Source: Liolophura sinensis (taxonomy: Eukaryota > Mollusca > Polyplacophora > Chitonida > Chitonidae). From it: 64,000 nt of DNA. Made by a program: the position numbers and the translations under genes. This document shows positions 39,520 through 50,534 of the stretch, piece after piece (the first letter of the stretch is position 1; each line of letters starts with the position of its first letter). The notes beneath the pieces are model-generated. The model was not told where the DNA came from. It ran no database searches and saw only the letters and a program-made list of their open reading frames with translations. The DNA is taken from NCBI RefSeq assembly GCF_032854445.1, contig NC_088307.1, positions 3,908,001 through 3,972,000 on the forward strand, written 5' to 3'.

Positions 39520-41885
39520 GTTATGAAAGGTTATATCCTTAGCTGTTGCTGTTGGGTTTGTTCTTAAATGATATGTGCGATTCTTGTGTTCAAAACGACC
39601 CTGTGTGAATGTTATGTTAAGTGAAAGTTTCTGTTTTTCCAGAAAGATCCAGTGACAAACATCTGCCAGGCTGCAGACAAGCAGCTGCTGACCCTGGTGG
39701 AATGGGCCAAGCTGATCCCACACTTCACTGAGCTCCTGCTAGATGACCAGGTCATTTTACTGAGGGCAGGTGAGTGTCAGCAGTTAGTGGGCAGCAGTTC
39801 AAATCCCAAATTGGTTGACTAGTTGTTTTTTTTCTTTCTTTTTTGTCTTTTAATATTGAATAAAGTGATGTCTGTTGTGAAAGGATGTGTTGTCCCACTT
39901 TCATGAGCCTTCCTTAATTAATGAGTACCCTTTTTGTACTGTATTATTCCAGAAGTCTTATTCCTCAATTTGCTATATTTTGCGTAAAAGTTGGCATGTA
40001 ATTAGGAACTTTCAAATCACAAAGTCATTAAACTGATGCTTTTGATGCCAGCACATAAGTTTTTTGGTTTAAATGAAGGTTTTTTTTGGTGTGTGTTGTA
40101 ACACATGGAAGGTCTTCCTTATGTGTCTACCTGGTGTGGGACAGGGTATTGTGGCAACACATCAGCTGTGTGGTGAATACAATATATTTATTTTTTTTTT
40201 TTTTTGCTACAACAGCATTTAATTCTAATATGTGCACAATTTCAAGAAGACCACCGGGAGTCTAGGTCCAAGGAGCATTTTCTATAGATCTGTTTCCTCA
40301 GTACATATCTTTTGAACACTATATGATATAGTAAAGTTGACGATATTGCTGTGTTTCTTAGGGTGGAATGAACTGCTGATTGCCGCCTTCTCGCACCGGT
40401 CCATCGCTGTGAAGGACGGTATTCTGTTAGCCACTGGACTGCACGTTCACCGCAGCAGTGCCCATCAGGCGGGCGTGGGCACCATATTTGACCGGGTTCT
40501 GACGGAACTCGTGGCCAAGATGAGGGAGATGAAGATGGACAAGACAGAATTGGGCTGTCTGCGTGCAATTGTCTTGTTCAACCCAGGTCAGTGCCAACTA
40601 CCCTCCTGGTTTTTGAGGTTAAAGCTTTTCTGAAATGCCCTTGACATGGTTTTTGGAACACCAAGAATAACATTGCCTGACAAAAATTAAAACCAACAGA
40701 ATGCTTAAATATATAGTGTGGGGCCTCCGTGGCTCAGTCGGTTAGCGCGCTAGTGCAGCGTAATGACCCAGAAGCCTCTCACCAATGCGGTGGCTGTGAG
40801 TTCAAGTCTAGCTCATGCTGGCTTCCTCTCCGGCTGTAAGTGGGAAGGTCTGTCAGCAACCTGCGGATGGTCGTGGGTTTCCCCTGGGCTCTGCCCGGTT
40901 TCCTCCCACCATAATGCTGGCCGCCGTCGTATAAGTGAAATATTCTTAAGCACAGCATAAAACACCAATCAAATAAATAAATATATATTGCAGATTTTGA
41001 CTTTAAATGGGCGTCTTGTAGTGGTCTCTGTTTCGGTCCTGAAATGGGACTTTTTGCCCGTTCCAGAGCGGACTGGTGCTATCGTGTTTGGCCTACGTAT
41101 GTCTGCATCTTGTGACCTTACCATTTACTGAGGCAGATTGAAATAACATGCAATAACTTACATTTATGGAGAGCGAGGTCTGACTATTGTCTATTAAGAA
41201 TGTAGTGTTGATAAATGTAGTCTGCCAGGTCAAAGGATTCCTGATGAGATACTTTTACTACTTTGTCTGATCAGATCCACCTTGGGAAAGCCGATTTTTG
41301 TTTTTGTTTAATTGGTGATCTCAGTAAAAGAACTTATGTGCAAACTAAATCTTGAAATAACTTGAAGTGCTGCATCATGTGTACAACACTGAACAAAAGA
41401 CATGGACGTTTTCAGTTTGATGATGCCTGGTCATACAACTTTTAACTTTATTCATTTGCAAGCCTAAGTGATTGATAAATTATGTGAAAAGCACCCAACT
41501 AAATATACATGTAACTTCTAATAGTTTTTCCATCACTTAAAGAGAAACGAGTGTTCTGTGGGTAATGATAAATGTTGTAGAAATATTGTTTTGAGTCCAG
41601 ATATAAGATTTGAAAATTTGTTGTTCTTCAGATGCTAAGGGTTTATCAGCAGTGCAAGAAGTGGAAGGGCTGAGGGAGAAAGTGTACGCCTCCTTGGAGG
41701 AGTACTGTAAGAGTCAGTACCCTGATGAGCCAGGCCGATTTGCCAAACTGCTGCTACGTCTTCCCGCCCTACGTAGCATCGGGCTGAAGTGTCTCGAACA
41801 TTTGTTTTTCTTCAAGCTGATTGGAGACACTCCCATTGACACGTTCCTTATGGAGATGTTAGAGACTCAGAGCACGGGGACCTAA
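28584..41885 (+). CDS. RXR: Retinoid X receptor (nuclear receptor NR2B)
   Basis: Seven coding exons: 28584-28602 (inferred), 35281-35683, 35915-36072, 38699-38847, 39643-39769, 40362-40586 and 41632-41885. They give 444 codons plus TAA, the usual RXR length. RXR is a nuclear, ligand-activated transcription factor and the obligate partner of many other receptors. Residues 1-120 are a Ser/Pro/Met-rich A/B region. The two-zinc-finger DNA-binding domain starts at [18 protein letters not shown] (first Cys about 125), with P-box CEGCKGFF and C-terminal [16 protein letters not shown] short hinge ends in DTYIDTQ. The ligand-binding domain runs from [15 protein letters not shown] through [15 protein letters not shown] to [17 protein letters not shown] and the AF-2 helix DTFLMEMLE. 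Residues equivalent to the human RXR-alpha retinoid contacts Gln275, Arg316 and Cys432 are present. Odd points are Leu at three usually different positions in helix 3. All splice phases agree. Confidence 0.97.
31961..32130 (-). mobile_element. tRNA-derived SINE (family 1), inverted partial copy
   Basis: Read on the minus strand, it has the family-1 body and tail. On the plus strand it starts at the (ATTT)n tail, then TTGATTGGTGTTCTACGCTG, GGCCAGCATTGTGGTG and CGCAGGTTGATGACAGACC, and it stops near the B box. The tRNA-like A-box part is lost. Confidence 0.75.
32491..32545 (+). mobile_element. SINE (family 1) core fragment
   Basis: CCCGGGCTCTGCCCAGTTTC followed by ATAATGCTGGCTGCC matches the centre of the SINE at 40721-40978. 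Head and tail are absent. Confidence 0.65.
35281..35683 (+). CDS. RXR: RXR exon 2: A/B region and first zinc-finger Cys pair
   Basis: Acceptor TTTTGTAG ends at 35280, donor GTAAGT at 35684. It encodes the Ser/Pro-rich N-terminal transactivation region, including DIKPDISQL, and ends with [16 protein letters not shown] and two bases of the following Ser codon. This intron position in the first zinc finger is the one expected for RXR. Confidence 0.95.
35915..36072 (+). CDS. RXR: RXR exon 3: rest of DNA-binding domain
   Basis: Acceptor TTCCTAG ends at 35914, donor GTTTGT at 36073. It encodes [20 protein letters not shown], then [19 protein letters not shown] and [13 protein letters not shown]. 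It holds the P-box, the D-box and the second zinc finger complete. Confidence 0.97.
36073..38698. other. RXR intron 3
   Basis: A 2.6-kb intron. It holds a TA microsatellite at 38196-38304 and a CpG-containing block at about 37560-37800. No other coding sequence is recognised. Confidence 0.55.
38196..38304. repeat. (TA)n microsatellite in RXR intron 3
   Basis: About 110 bp of TA with ATGTATGT and CACACACA interruptions, lying 395 bp upstream of the next exon. Confidence 0.9.
38699..38847 (+). CDS. RXR: RXR exon 4: hinge
   Basis: Acceptor TTTTGCAG ends at 38698. It encodes [19 protein letters not shown], then [20 protein letters not shown] and [10 protein letters not shown], ending in phase 0 before GTACAT. 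The short hinge without the vertebrate insertion is the form I know from molluscan RXR. Confidence 0.95.
39485..39516. repeat. Poly-T tract in RXR intron 4
   Basis: A T run of about 28 bases, preceded at 39456 by a G run. A T-rich tract of this size may be prone to assembly error. Confidence 0.8.
39643..39769 (+). CDS. RXR: RXR exon 5: ligand-binding domain helix 3 region
   Basis: Acceptor TTTTCCAG ends at 39642, donor GTGAGT at 39770. It encodes [20 protein letters not shown] and then [23 protein letters not shown]. The usual family sequence has Phe-Thr-Leu after KQL, WAKRIPHF and ELPLDDQ or ELPLEDQ; here Leu occupies the three variant positions. The coactivator-clamp Lys is kept. Confidence 0.95.
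40362..40586 (+). CDS. RXR: RXR exon 6: ligand-binding domain core
   Basis: Acceptor TTTCTTAG ends at 40361, donor GTCAGT at 40587. It encodes [20 protein letters not shown], then [19 protein letters not shown] and [16 protein letters not shown]. It includes the Arg that contacts the retinoid carboxylate in vertebrate RXR. Confidence 0.97.
40707..40990 (+). mobile_element. tRNA-derived SINE (family 1) in RXR intron 6, with target duplication
   Basis: The best-preserved copy, about 40721-40978. A-box TGGCTCAGTCGGTTAGCGC and B-box GAGTTCAAGTCTAGCTC are clear. The body has GTGGGAAGGTCTGTCAGCAA and CCCGGTTTCCTCCCACCATA, and the tail ends AATCAAATAAATAA. Flanking AAATATATAGTG and AAATATATATTG form a 12-bp duplication with one mismatch. 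It is an RNA polymerase III type promoter inside a polymerase II gene, same strand. Confidence 0.88.
41632..41885 (+). CDS. RXR: RXR terminal coding exon: dimerisation surface and AF-2
   Basis: Acceptor TTCTTCAG ends at 41631. It encodes [20 protein letters not shown], then [40 protein letters not shown] and [10 protein letters not shown], then TAA. It holds the heterodimer interface and the AF-2 helix. Confidence 0.97.
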
Positions 41886-44800
41886 CACGGCGACCCCACG
41901 GAGAAGAGGGTCTCACCTGAACACCCAGGGACAGACAGGGGCTTGATCCATTACGTACAGGGGCGATTAGATTCTGTGGTATCCTGGTCTCGGCACACTT
42001 ATTGCAACATCATGATCAATATCTCAGCAGTGTTCAGCTTCATAGAGGACTGTCTTCTATTTGAAGGAGCTTCAGCTTTTAAAAAATCAAAAAACAACTT
42101 TTATCAACTGACAGTATTCTTTAGGGTTTTAAGTTTATAAAGGGTGTGAGGGATTGTGAAATATTACATGTGGCTTCTTTTGACAGCTATTTGATCACAT
42201 TTTTTGCCCTCTTAACAATGTCACTTGAGAGAACCTCTCATACGTATTGGCAGAAAAGATTTTAGTACCTGTAAATCATCCAAGTTTCCGTTTTAGGGTA
42301 CACGAATATCAGGGTTGTCATTTTGTGCCAGTCTGGACGCCAAACTGGTGAATACCTGCTCTCTCATCATGCTAAATGTGTGCAGCATTCAGAGGCCTAG
42401 AACTCTGGTTACCATGGTGACAGGTCTTCTTCTGTAACCTTACAGCAGCATCGATTGCTCCTTCTACAACTTGTTTCATCGGTGACCAATGTTGGATATT
42501 CCATGCACTTACATGTAGTTTACATACTCATTTGCCTTATCTGCACATTTACCAACTGTTGTAGTTTACATTCTCACCAGTTAAAGCGATGTGTGGCTGG
42601 TTTTGATGCCGAAAAACTAGTAAGCGAGACAAACTTATTGACTTCAAAGGAAACTGTCGGTTTGATAACAACAAGATCCAATTGGTTTTATTCTAAAATT
42701 ATTTTGAAAGTGCGATTTTCTTGTCTTTGCATGTAAATCTGTTGCCTAATGACTGGTTTCAAACTTTTTGTTCAGAATTTTGAAAATTTAACTCCATTCA
42801 GAGTTTGAGTTGAAGTGCCTAAAGTTATTCTGGAAAGGTCTAGTATTATTGATACCATAAAATGGCGGAGTTTCAAACAATGTTAAAACCAAGCAGGCCT
42901 GTTCTCTGTGGACTGAAGGCTTCAGGGAATGGTCGGTGAAATGGTCAACACTGCTGATCGTAGCAATATCAAATTCAGGAGATCACATTGTGCATATGAT
43001 CTGCTTCTCGTGGAATTTTTGGTACGTGTCTTTATAGGGATAGTGCCGTGTAAAGAAAACACCCTGAAAGCCCTGGTTGAGTCTGGACATCGTTACAACT
43101 TACAGTTGAAACCACAGTCACGCAATCAACCCGACTGCCGTAACACCCTCAGTGTTTGTCAGTGGTAACTCAATCACACACTTAAGTTGTGACATCAGGC
43201 TGCCAGACGCCTTCACAATCAAACCGTCAATGACCAAATCATGCTGATTGATGTGGTAACAACACTGAAAGAAATTCCTTGGCTTATGTAAATAGCAGTA
43301 TGTACTGATGTGATCCAGTTTATATCATATGGTGTAAACCAGATTCATTGATTGGGCATCATGAGAGCTGGATAAAAGGGCTACTACCTACTAGGGAAAC
43401 CATTCAAGTCAAAACATTGTGATGATATTAGTTGCTGTAGTTCTCGCATGGTCATTGTTTTCCACAGATTCGCCTAGTTTCGACCAAAGCACCATGTAAC
43501 CAGAGAAACATGACTTCTGCTTGTGGCGGCCTGTGCTCGGCCTGGACAGGGCTTTGACTCATATGTACATACCTCCTGTTATGTCATGCCATGGTACTGT
43601 GGAGACCTGTACTGTGGATACCATATATAAACACATACACACACATACAATCATCCCAGCGTCTGTTACCCAGTTTCCTAGCTTACCAGTGGGTACCCAA
43701 GAAAGTTACCCCGTGGATCCAGCTTCATTTGTTTAGCCATGGCACCCCCATTAATAGTGCTATATGTTATTGTTCAATGGAAAATGTTGTGACCATGGTC
43801 ACATGGAGATGTGTCCAAACTGCTGGCTGTGCCCAGACAGTCTCCATATGATTGTTATATTTTCTGTGTATTTTGGTTGCGTCCATGATGGAAACGATCC
43901 CTCATTCATGAGCCCCATGGTTCCACGATAAGCCAGCACCCGGTGTATATATTTTAGGGTCATTTGTTAGCGTGTTTTTGACACACACACACACACACAC
44001 ACACTCTCGCTCACTCACACACACACACTCGCATTCACACGGAAAACAGGCACTTTTTAGCCATTGGGCACTGTTATTATTCTCCCAATTCATTATATGC
44101 TATTGTAGAAGTACTCACGTTTTTAATTGATTATATCTCTTACAATCTTGATTGTAAATAGTACTATTTATAGATGTTCTTATGGTCTTTTAACTTATGC
44201 TATCAATATCTGGTAGGTTGAAATCACGATGGAATTGCTTGAAAAGGCATCTTGAAATATTCACTAGAAGTCACTGCTCCCAGGATTGTTCTGGGGGTGT
44301 AACTTCTGTATTGTAACTTCTAGTGAGTGTTGCCAAAACTGCAAAAAATAACCTCAGTGAATAGCAACCACAGGGGCAAGACGCAGACGCTAGTGCTCTA
44401 AGTATTCTGGAGTGCCCTTTATATTCCATAGAGTTTAACCGCGCTAAGTACCATTACATTTACCATAATAAGAATGACTTCAGATGAAACATCATGTTCT
44501 GGTTCATTGCGCGTCATATCCCACAAAAGTTTTAACATTGAGCGAAAGAAGCGAGGGGGGATAAGCTTGCAGCAAACAATATTGTGTTGAATGTCTCTTG
44601 CACTGAGTCTGTCTGATTTTAAGCAGCAGATTTTAAGCACTGTTCGAATAACCTCTGTCTGTGTCAGTGATAAGCAGTGTTGTCCGGTTCCAGGGTTACG
44701 TTTTCAGTATAAATTTTATGAAGATCATGTGCTATTTGCAATGCTGGAATAGACAAAAATTGTACATTTTTGAATTTACAGGTTGTGTAGTAACAAAAAA

Positions 44801-45503
44801 TGATGTATCGAAGAAAAAAAAATTAACGACACAACTGTCTTGATAGTGAAACAAATTAAATTATGGCTGGTAAATTGAATGGTTAGATACTGTTAATCTC
44901 ACCCATGTTGTTTTTGTTGTACATAACAGCCACATAGAAACATTGTGTATGACAAGTTCATATTTGTTTGTAGTTGAAAATACCGAATTGCTAAGTCGAC
45001 TTGTGTTGCATGAAGGTGTTAATGTGTTTTTCTTATGTTAAATTCCTGTGACTGGTGGATTTCGTTAGAACTCTCCAAAGGGAGACAAGCTCTGCTATCC
45101 ATGGCACAGCAGAGCCCTCTATATAGTTGAACAGGAACAGTATTCATTAATATGATATCAGGACTTGTCTCCCTTTGCAAAAAATACATGTATGTATTTA
45201 TTTGAATGCTGAAATTTGAGTGTCTGTCGGACACCAGCTCACATCTTAGCGTGTTAAATGGCTGGTGATAGCAGCACACTGGTTTGATGTATTTTCTGCT
45301 TTATAGTCCGGGCTTTTTATAAGTTTACCTTTTAAACTGCTGTTCTCCGAAAACATACTCATTTAAACCCAAGTTTTGCAATTTTCTGAAAGTATTGTTG
45401 AAATGGGATAACAAACGACACATGAACAAAAATTCGGTCCGAGAGTGGTCGTTAGGTGATGCTCTTTCGGTCTATGAATCATTGTACATGTGTATTAAAT
45501 AAA
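41886..45503 (+). other. Probable RXR 3'UTR ending at AATAAA 45498-45503
   Basis: No further exon follows. The first canonical AATAAA I find after the stop is at 45498-45503, giving a possible 3.6-kb 3'UTR, long but not unusual for RXR. Non-canonical signals earlier are possible. A CA-rich tract at 43980-44040 lies inside it. Confidence 0.45.
43980..44040. repeat. (CA)n-rich microsatellite
   Basis: Two CA runs separated by a TCTCGCTCACT interruption, in the probable RXR 3'UTR. Confidence 0.85.
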
Positions 45504-45754
45504 CATGTCCACTAGCAAAAACTGCTGTTAAACCTTTTTTCTTTTTTGACAAATGCAAAGGCTAAGCAAACACTGGTTTAAAGGGAAATAGACATAAAGG
45601 CTGTTGTCTCAGTGATGTCCGAATGTATTTTTCTATTGCAGCAGATTACTCTTTTAAATGTAATACACATATTGTATTATTTCAACGTGAAGATTCTATT
45701 AGACTATCAAAATATTCAGTTGAATGACAAAATACTGTGTTATAATAACAGATA

Positions 45755-46870
45755 GATACATTCTAACATCACTCAGACATTTTAGTATCACTCAGACATT
45801 CTGGCATCATTCAGACATCCTGGCATCACTCAGACATTCTGGCATCACTCAGACATTCTGGCATCACTCGCGCATTCTGGCATCACTCGCGCATTCTGGC
45901 ATCACTCAGACATTCTGGCATCACTCAGGCATTCTGGCATCACTCAGACATAGTGGCATCAGTCAGACATTCTGGCATCATTCGGACATTTTAGCATCAC
46001 TCAGACATTCTGGCATCAATCAGACATTTTAGCATCTCTCAGACATTCTGCCATCACTCACACATTCTGGCATCATTCAGACATTTTAGCATCACTCAGA
46101 CATTCTGGCATCACTCAAGACATTCTGGCATCACTCAGACATCCAAACATCAGTCAGACATTCTGACATCATTCGGACATTTTAGCATCACTCAGACATA
46201 GTGGCATCAGTCAGACATTCTGGCATCATTCGGACATTTTAGCATCACTCAGACATTCTGCCATCAATCAGACATTTTAGCATCTCTCAGACATTCTGCC
46301 ATCACTCACACATTCTGGCATCATTCAGACATTTTAGCATCACTCAGACATTCTGGCATCACTCAGACATCCAAGCATCAGTCAGACATTCTGACATCAT
46401 TCGGACATTTTAGCATCACTCAGACATAGTGGCATCAGTCAGACATTCTGGCATCATTCGGACATTTTAGCATCACTCAGACATTCCGGCATCACTCAGT
46501 TATTCAAGCATCACTCAGACAGAGTGGCATCAGTCAGACATTCTGGCATCACTCAAGACATTCTGGCATCACTCAGACATCCAAGCATCAGTCAGACATT
46601 CTGACATTATTCGGACATTTTAGCATCACTCAGACATTCTGGCATCACTCAGACATTCTGGCATCACTCATTTTAGCATCACTCAGACATTCTGGCATCA
46701 CTCAGACATTCAAGCATCACTCAGACATTCTGGCATCATTCGGACATTTTAGCTTCACTCAGACATTCTGGCATCACTCAGACATTCTGGCATCACTCAG
46801 ACATTTTAGCATCACTAAGACATTGTGCCATCACTCACACATTCTGGCATCACTCGCACATTCTGGCATC
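45755..46870. repeat. 19-bp minisatellite, about 58 copies
   Basis: Units of CATCACTCAGACATTCTGG with variants ACATTTTAG, ACATAGTGG, ACATCCAAG and CATTCGGACA. A multi-unit block (ACATAGTGGCATCAGTCAGA, then a CATTCGG unit, then an ATTTTAGCATC unit) recurs near 45949, 46196 and 46424, showing higher-order amplification. It lies just past the probable RXR 3' end. Confidence 0.95.
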
Positions 46871-47030
46871 ACTTATACGAATAAATTTAAGGTACATTTA
46901 ATGACTTAAACTGTTCGTGAATATGGATTAATTCTTTAGCTTGAACGGAATAATTCGTTAGATCGACGAAAATACAACCCGTCGTCTCTCTTCTAACGGA
47001 TTTAACGTTTTTGTACTGTACACCGACTTA

Positions 47031-47061
<31 letters not shown>

Positions 47062-48039
47062 AAATCTGTTTTACATTAGCCGAGATATTACACTGCAGGC
47101 CAGCTACATGATGTATATATGGGCACATATTTTTCGTCTGGTTGCATGGCTTATATACGCTTGGTAAGTATGTTTTTTATTGGCGTTAGCCTCAACTATA
47201 GCTCTCACACATGTATTAAATTCCCTTCACGTCTGCATCGCGTATAATTGATTAACACCGACTGGACTCGAGTTAGACATAAGTCTATATACATGTACAC
47301 ACAAAAAAAATCTCAACTTTCATTAAAGCGAGGTTACAGACTGGAAATTCTCGTCCTGGCCTCGCTTAATTCCGTTTACACAAACGGCTCTGTTCTTCGC
47401 AGTATAAAGGATCCATGGCTTGACAGCTGACATTAATCATACCTATGTACTTGGGTGCATTGCATTTAAGAGTACATGCAAGATGTCACAGGATGCACAA
47501 GGACACATCCCAGACGCTATACCACTGTCCATATATTACTTGCGCGTAGTGGGGTAACTCTTATCGAGCGACACAGTTGCGAGAGTTAAAACAGCCTCAC
47601 ACGTGTCGGGCTGACAGCAATGAACATTTACCCGCGCATTAAACCTTCCCTAGCATAAACCGACGTCAACCGTGTGATCACTGCATTTAACTAACCTGTT
47701 GTGAGATTCGCGGGACCCAAGCGGTCCATATGGCAATCAGTCTGTTCATGAAAAATAATCACATATCCCGAGCCAATAGGAGTACCATAGCAGTAAGTGA
47801 GTTATCGAAATGGCGGCCGCAGTAGAGTAAACCCTGAATGCGTGCTTTTTTTTTTTTGTCATTTAGTGTTCTTGCAACGGACTATTTTTTGATTTGGCTC
47901 ACCCAAGAAGTTATGGTTAATTTGCATGAAAATGCGGTTGGTATCCCTTTTTAGGGAGGAATTAATGTGCAATAAATATTCCTTACCATCAACCCGACAC
48001 ATTTGTGGGCTGTTTGTGGATGAGAGTTACCCACTCTGC

Positions 48040-48105
<66 letters not shown>

Positions 48106-48720
48106 GCTTGACAATTAACATTTCAAGTATGCATGCAGTTTTAAATTTGTGCCTGGATGCATACTATTTTACTGATATGATGCTGAACTTTCCATGAAAT
48201 TAAGGTACTGGTACCAAATATTTCTTCAATAATGCCTTTGAAATGTCAAAGTTTTACGTTTAAGCAATTTTGAACAATGGCGTGTTTTAGATATTGTTGG
48301 CAAAAAATCGATCAGCATAAATGTAATCGAATCTTTGCTGTTATTGTAGAATACCTCAAATAATTACCTTTCACAAAATACCAGCACCAAATTTCCAAAA
48401 CTTTATTAAGCGCGATCGCACTGAAATTTTTCAAAGTTTAGAATCATTTAACACTATACAAACAGTTAAAGGTGTACAAGTCTGAAAGGCAATACTTTGA
48501 ACTATATTCTTGGTTTATACACAAAATTTGATTTGAATATCGAATATGGATTTCTTGGTGTAAAATCCCCGCTATATCTCTTTAAGACGGTTAGCTTTAG
48601 CTGCTTTCTTCTGGTCCACCCGATGTTTGTTAATTGTACGAGTCTTTTTTTGTACAGTAAACTTAAATCTCTTTTTTGCGGAAGATATGGCAATGTGCCT
48701 TTAATGTCTCCATGGCAACA
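46871..48720. other. Intergenic stretch without a recognised gene
   Basis: It contains short CA/TA tracts at 47030-47060 and a TA run at 48042-48102. Around 47700-47830 the DNA is more CpG-rich, including ATGGCGGCCGCAG, but no exon can be supported. Confidence 0.45.
48042..48102. repeat. (TA)n microsatellite
   Basis: About 60 bp of uninterrupted TA. Confidence 0.95.
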
Positions 48721-48737
48721 ATATAATAATAATAATA

Positions 48738-50331
48738 ACTAGAATGGATCTGCGAATAGCAGATCCTAGGCCGGGATCCCGGATCGGATCGATGACGTTT
48801 TCCCTTTTATGTCCTTTGAATGGTGACACAGATGGAAGATTTTCAGCACACATAGAGTACGTGTGTAGCGCTTTCCACTCAGTGATGTTTAGGTTTACGG
48901 CTGTAACGGTTTTCTCTCACCAGACCTCCACATATGGTGAAAAATTGAGCTTTTTCGCATTTTGATTGCAATTGGCGGCAAAACTATACGTCGCCATCAA
49001 GAAATAAGTCCAGATTCATGATCAGGACGTCAAAGTACGTCGGGTGCCATGCTTACAATGCCCGTGCCTTTATCGTGGTCACAAATGCATTGAAAATGCA
49101 TCATATAACATGGGGACGTCGAAGAGCAAAATACAGCAAATCGGCCTTTGGACAATATTTGAAGTACTGCAACTCCCACATTTATTGACACACTTTAATG
49201 ATTTTCCGCACGCCTAGAGTACCCAAAAAGCCCTTTGTACTCAGGCATTTTCAGCTCCACAGCTGCAGCAATTTTGTGTCACGTGACCTCCAAACATGGG
49301 CGAAAATTGCACTTTTATGGACTTTTATGGTAACTGGCGACAAAACCGTGCGTCAGAGAAAGGAAAAACCACCAAATTCGTCATCAGAACAACAAACTTC
49401 GTCTAGCAGAGTACTTAAAACCTTGAAGTTGACAACATTTTCATCGCCTGACAAATTCGCTAAGCTGGGATCGAACTCTGACATAACTAACAGGCGTCAG
49501 CAGTAAGAGAAAAGAAAGAAAAAAAAAATCAAAGTTTGTACTTTTATGTCTCAATCCGCGACCTGCCATGCACAGACTCACAGCTCTACTAATAGCTAGG
49601 CCGTTGTCAGAAAGTCAACACCTGGACCACGGCACATGTCCATATCTGTCAATCACCATGGCCTGGTTAGCGTATAATAAAGAGGACAAGGCGTGCGCAA
49701 AACAAAGCTAACTTTTCCAGGTCCACGTCGTTTGCTCCTGTAGTTAGAATTCCACGCCATCTAATAGAGTACTGTATAGCTGAATGTCATTCTACAACCG
49801 TTTCGGGAGTTCACGGACAGTGTAGCCGAAAGCATCAGGTTATATACTACAAACCCAGTCCAGTTCCCGTTTAACTCCATGTTAAAGCAATAGGATTCCC
49901 ATCTTTTTCTAAACAAAAAACGGTGTTGTCATTTAAACGCTTCTAGCGAGAAAAATATTAACCGGAGCTGAAATCTGTTGACGAATGCTCGAAAGAGCAT
50001 GTCTTGGGCTACAATGTCGTGCAGGTTGCATATTTCTAGCTGCCATAGTTCTCGATTAAAACGCCATTGAAATTACGTAACTTTTTTGAGTTTTTTGCTT
50101 ATATCTCAAAAAGTTATACAGATATGCAAAAAATACAAGCGGATTCGGAATTAGCAGCTCAAGATACATCAGAATACGTTCAGAACATTTGAACTTTGAG
50201 AACTTTTTGTGACGTCACAAATTCGACCAATGGCGAGCTTCCAGAGTTTTGACCGGAAGTGAACCATTTTCGCAAACTTTAAAGAACTCGTGACCTACTA
50301 GCTGCAGGTCAAATTACAAAATGATCCGTTC

Positions 50332-50362
<31 letters not shown>

Positions 50363-50534
50363 TTTACACAAAATCCAATATGGCGGCCGAACCACGTGAC
50401 ATGAAATAAAAATGAAGAATTTATCCCTGGAAAATCTCCGCCAGATTGTATGTGCAAAATTTGAGACTTCTATGGTGAAAAGTAAAAAAGTTTCCTTGCT
50501 AACAAAGTCGGTGAAAAAAAAATAATAATAAGAA
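48738..50534. repeat. Array unit 1 (long head, tail type 1)
   Basis: A 1797-bp unit with the long head (GTGACACAGATGGAAGATTT) that contains a diverged internal duplication. The left arm of the internal long inverted repeat is missing (GTACTGTATAGCTGAATG). The tail reads CCTTGCTAACAAAGTCGG. The stem-loop is at 48746-48766 and the palindrome at 48771-48782. Confidence 0.9.

Noticed and set aside
40728-40815. Possible tRNA gene from A-box and B-box
   Set aside because: The distance and folding do not give a cloverleaf, and the sequence continues into a SINE body with target duplication. It is a SINE head. The same applies at 9127, 18599 and 24543.
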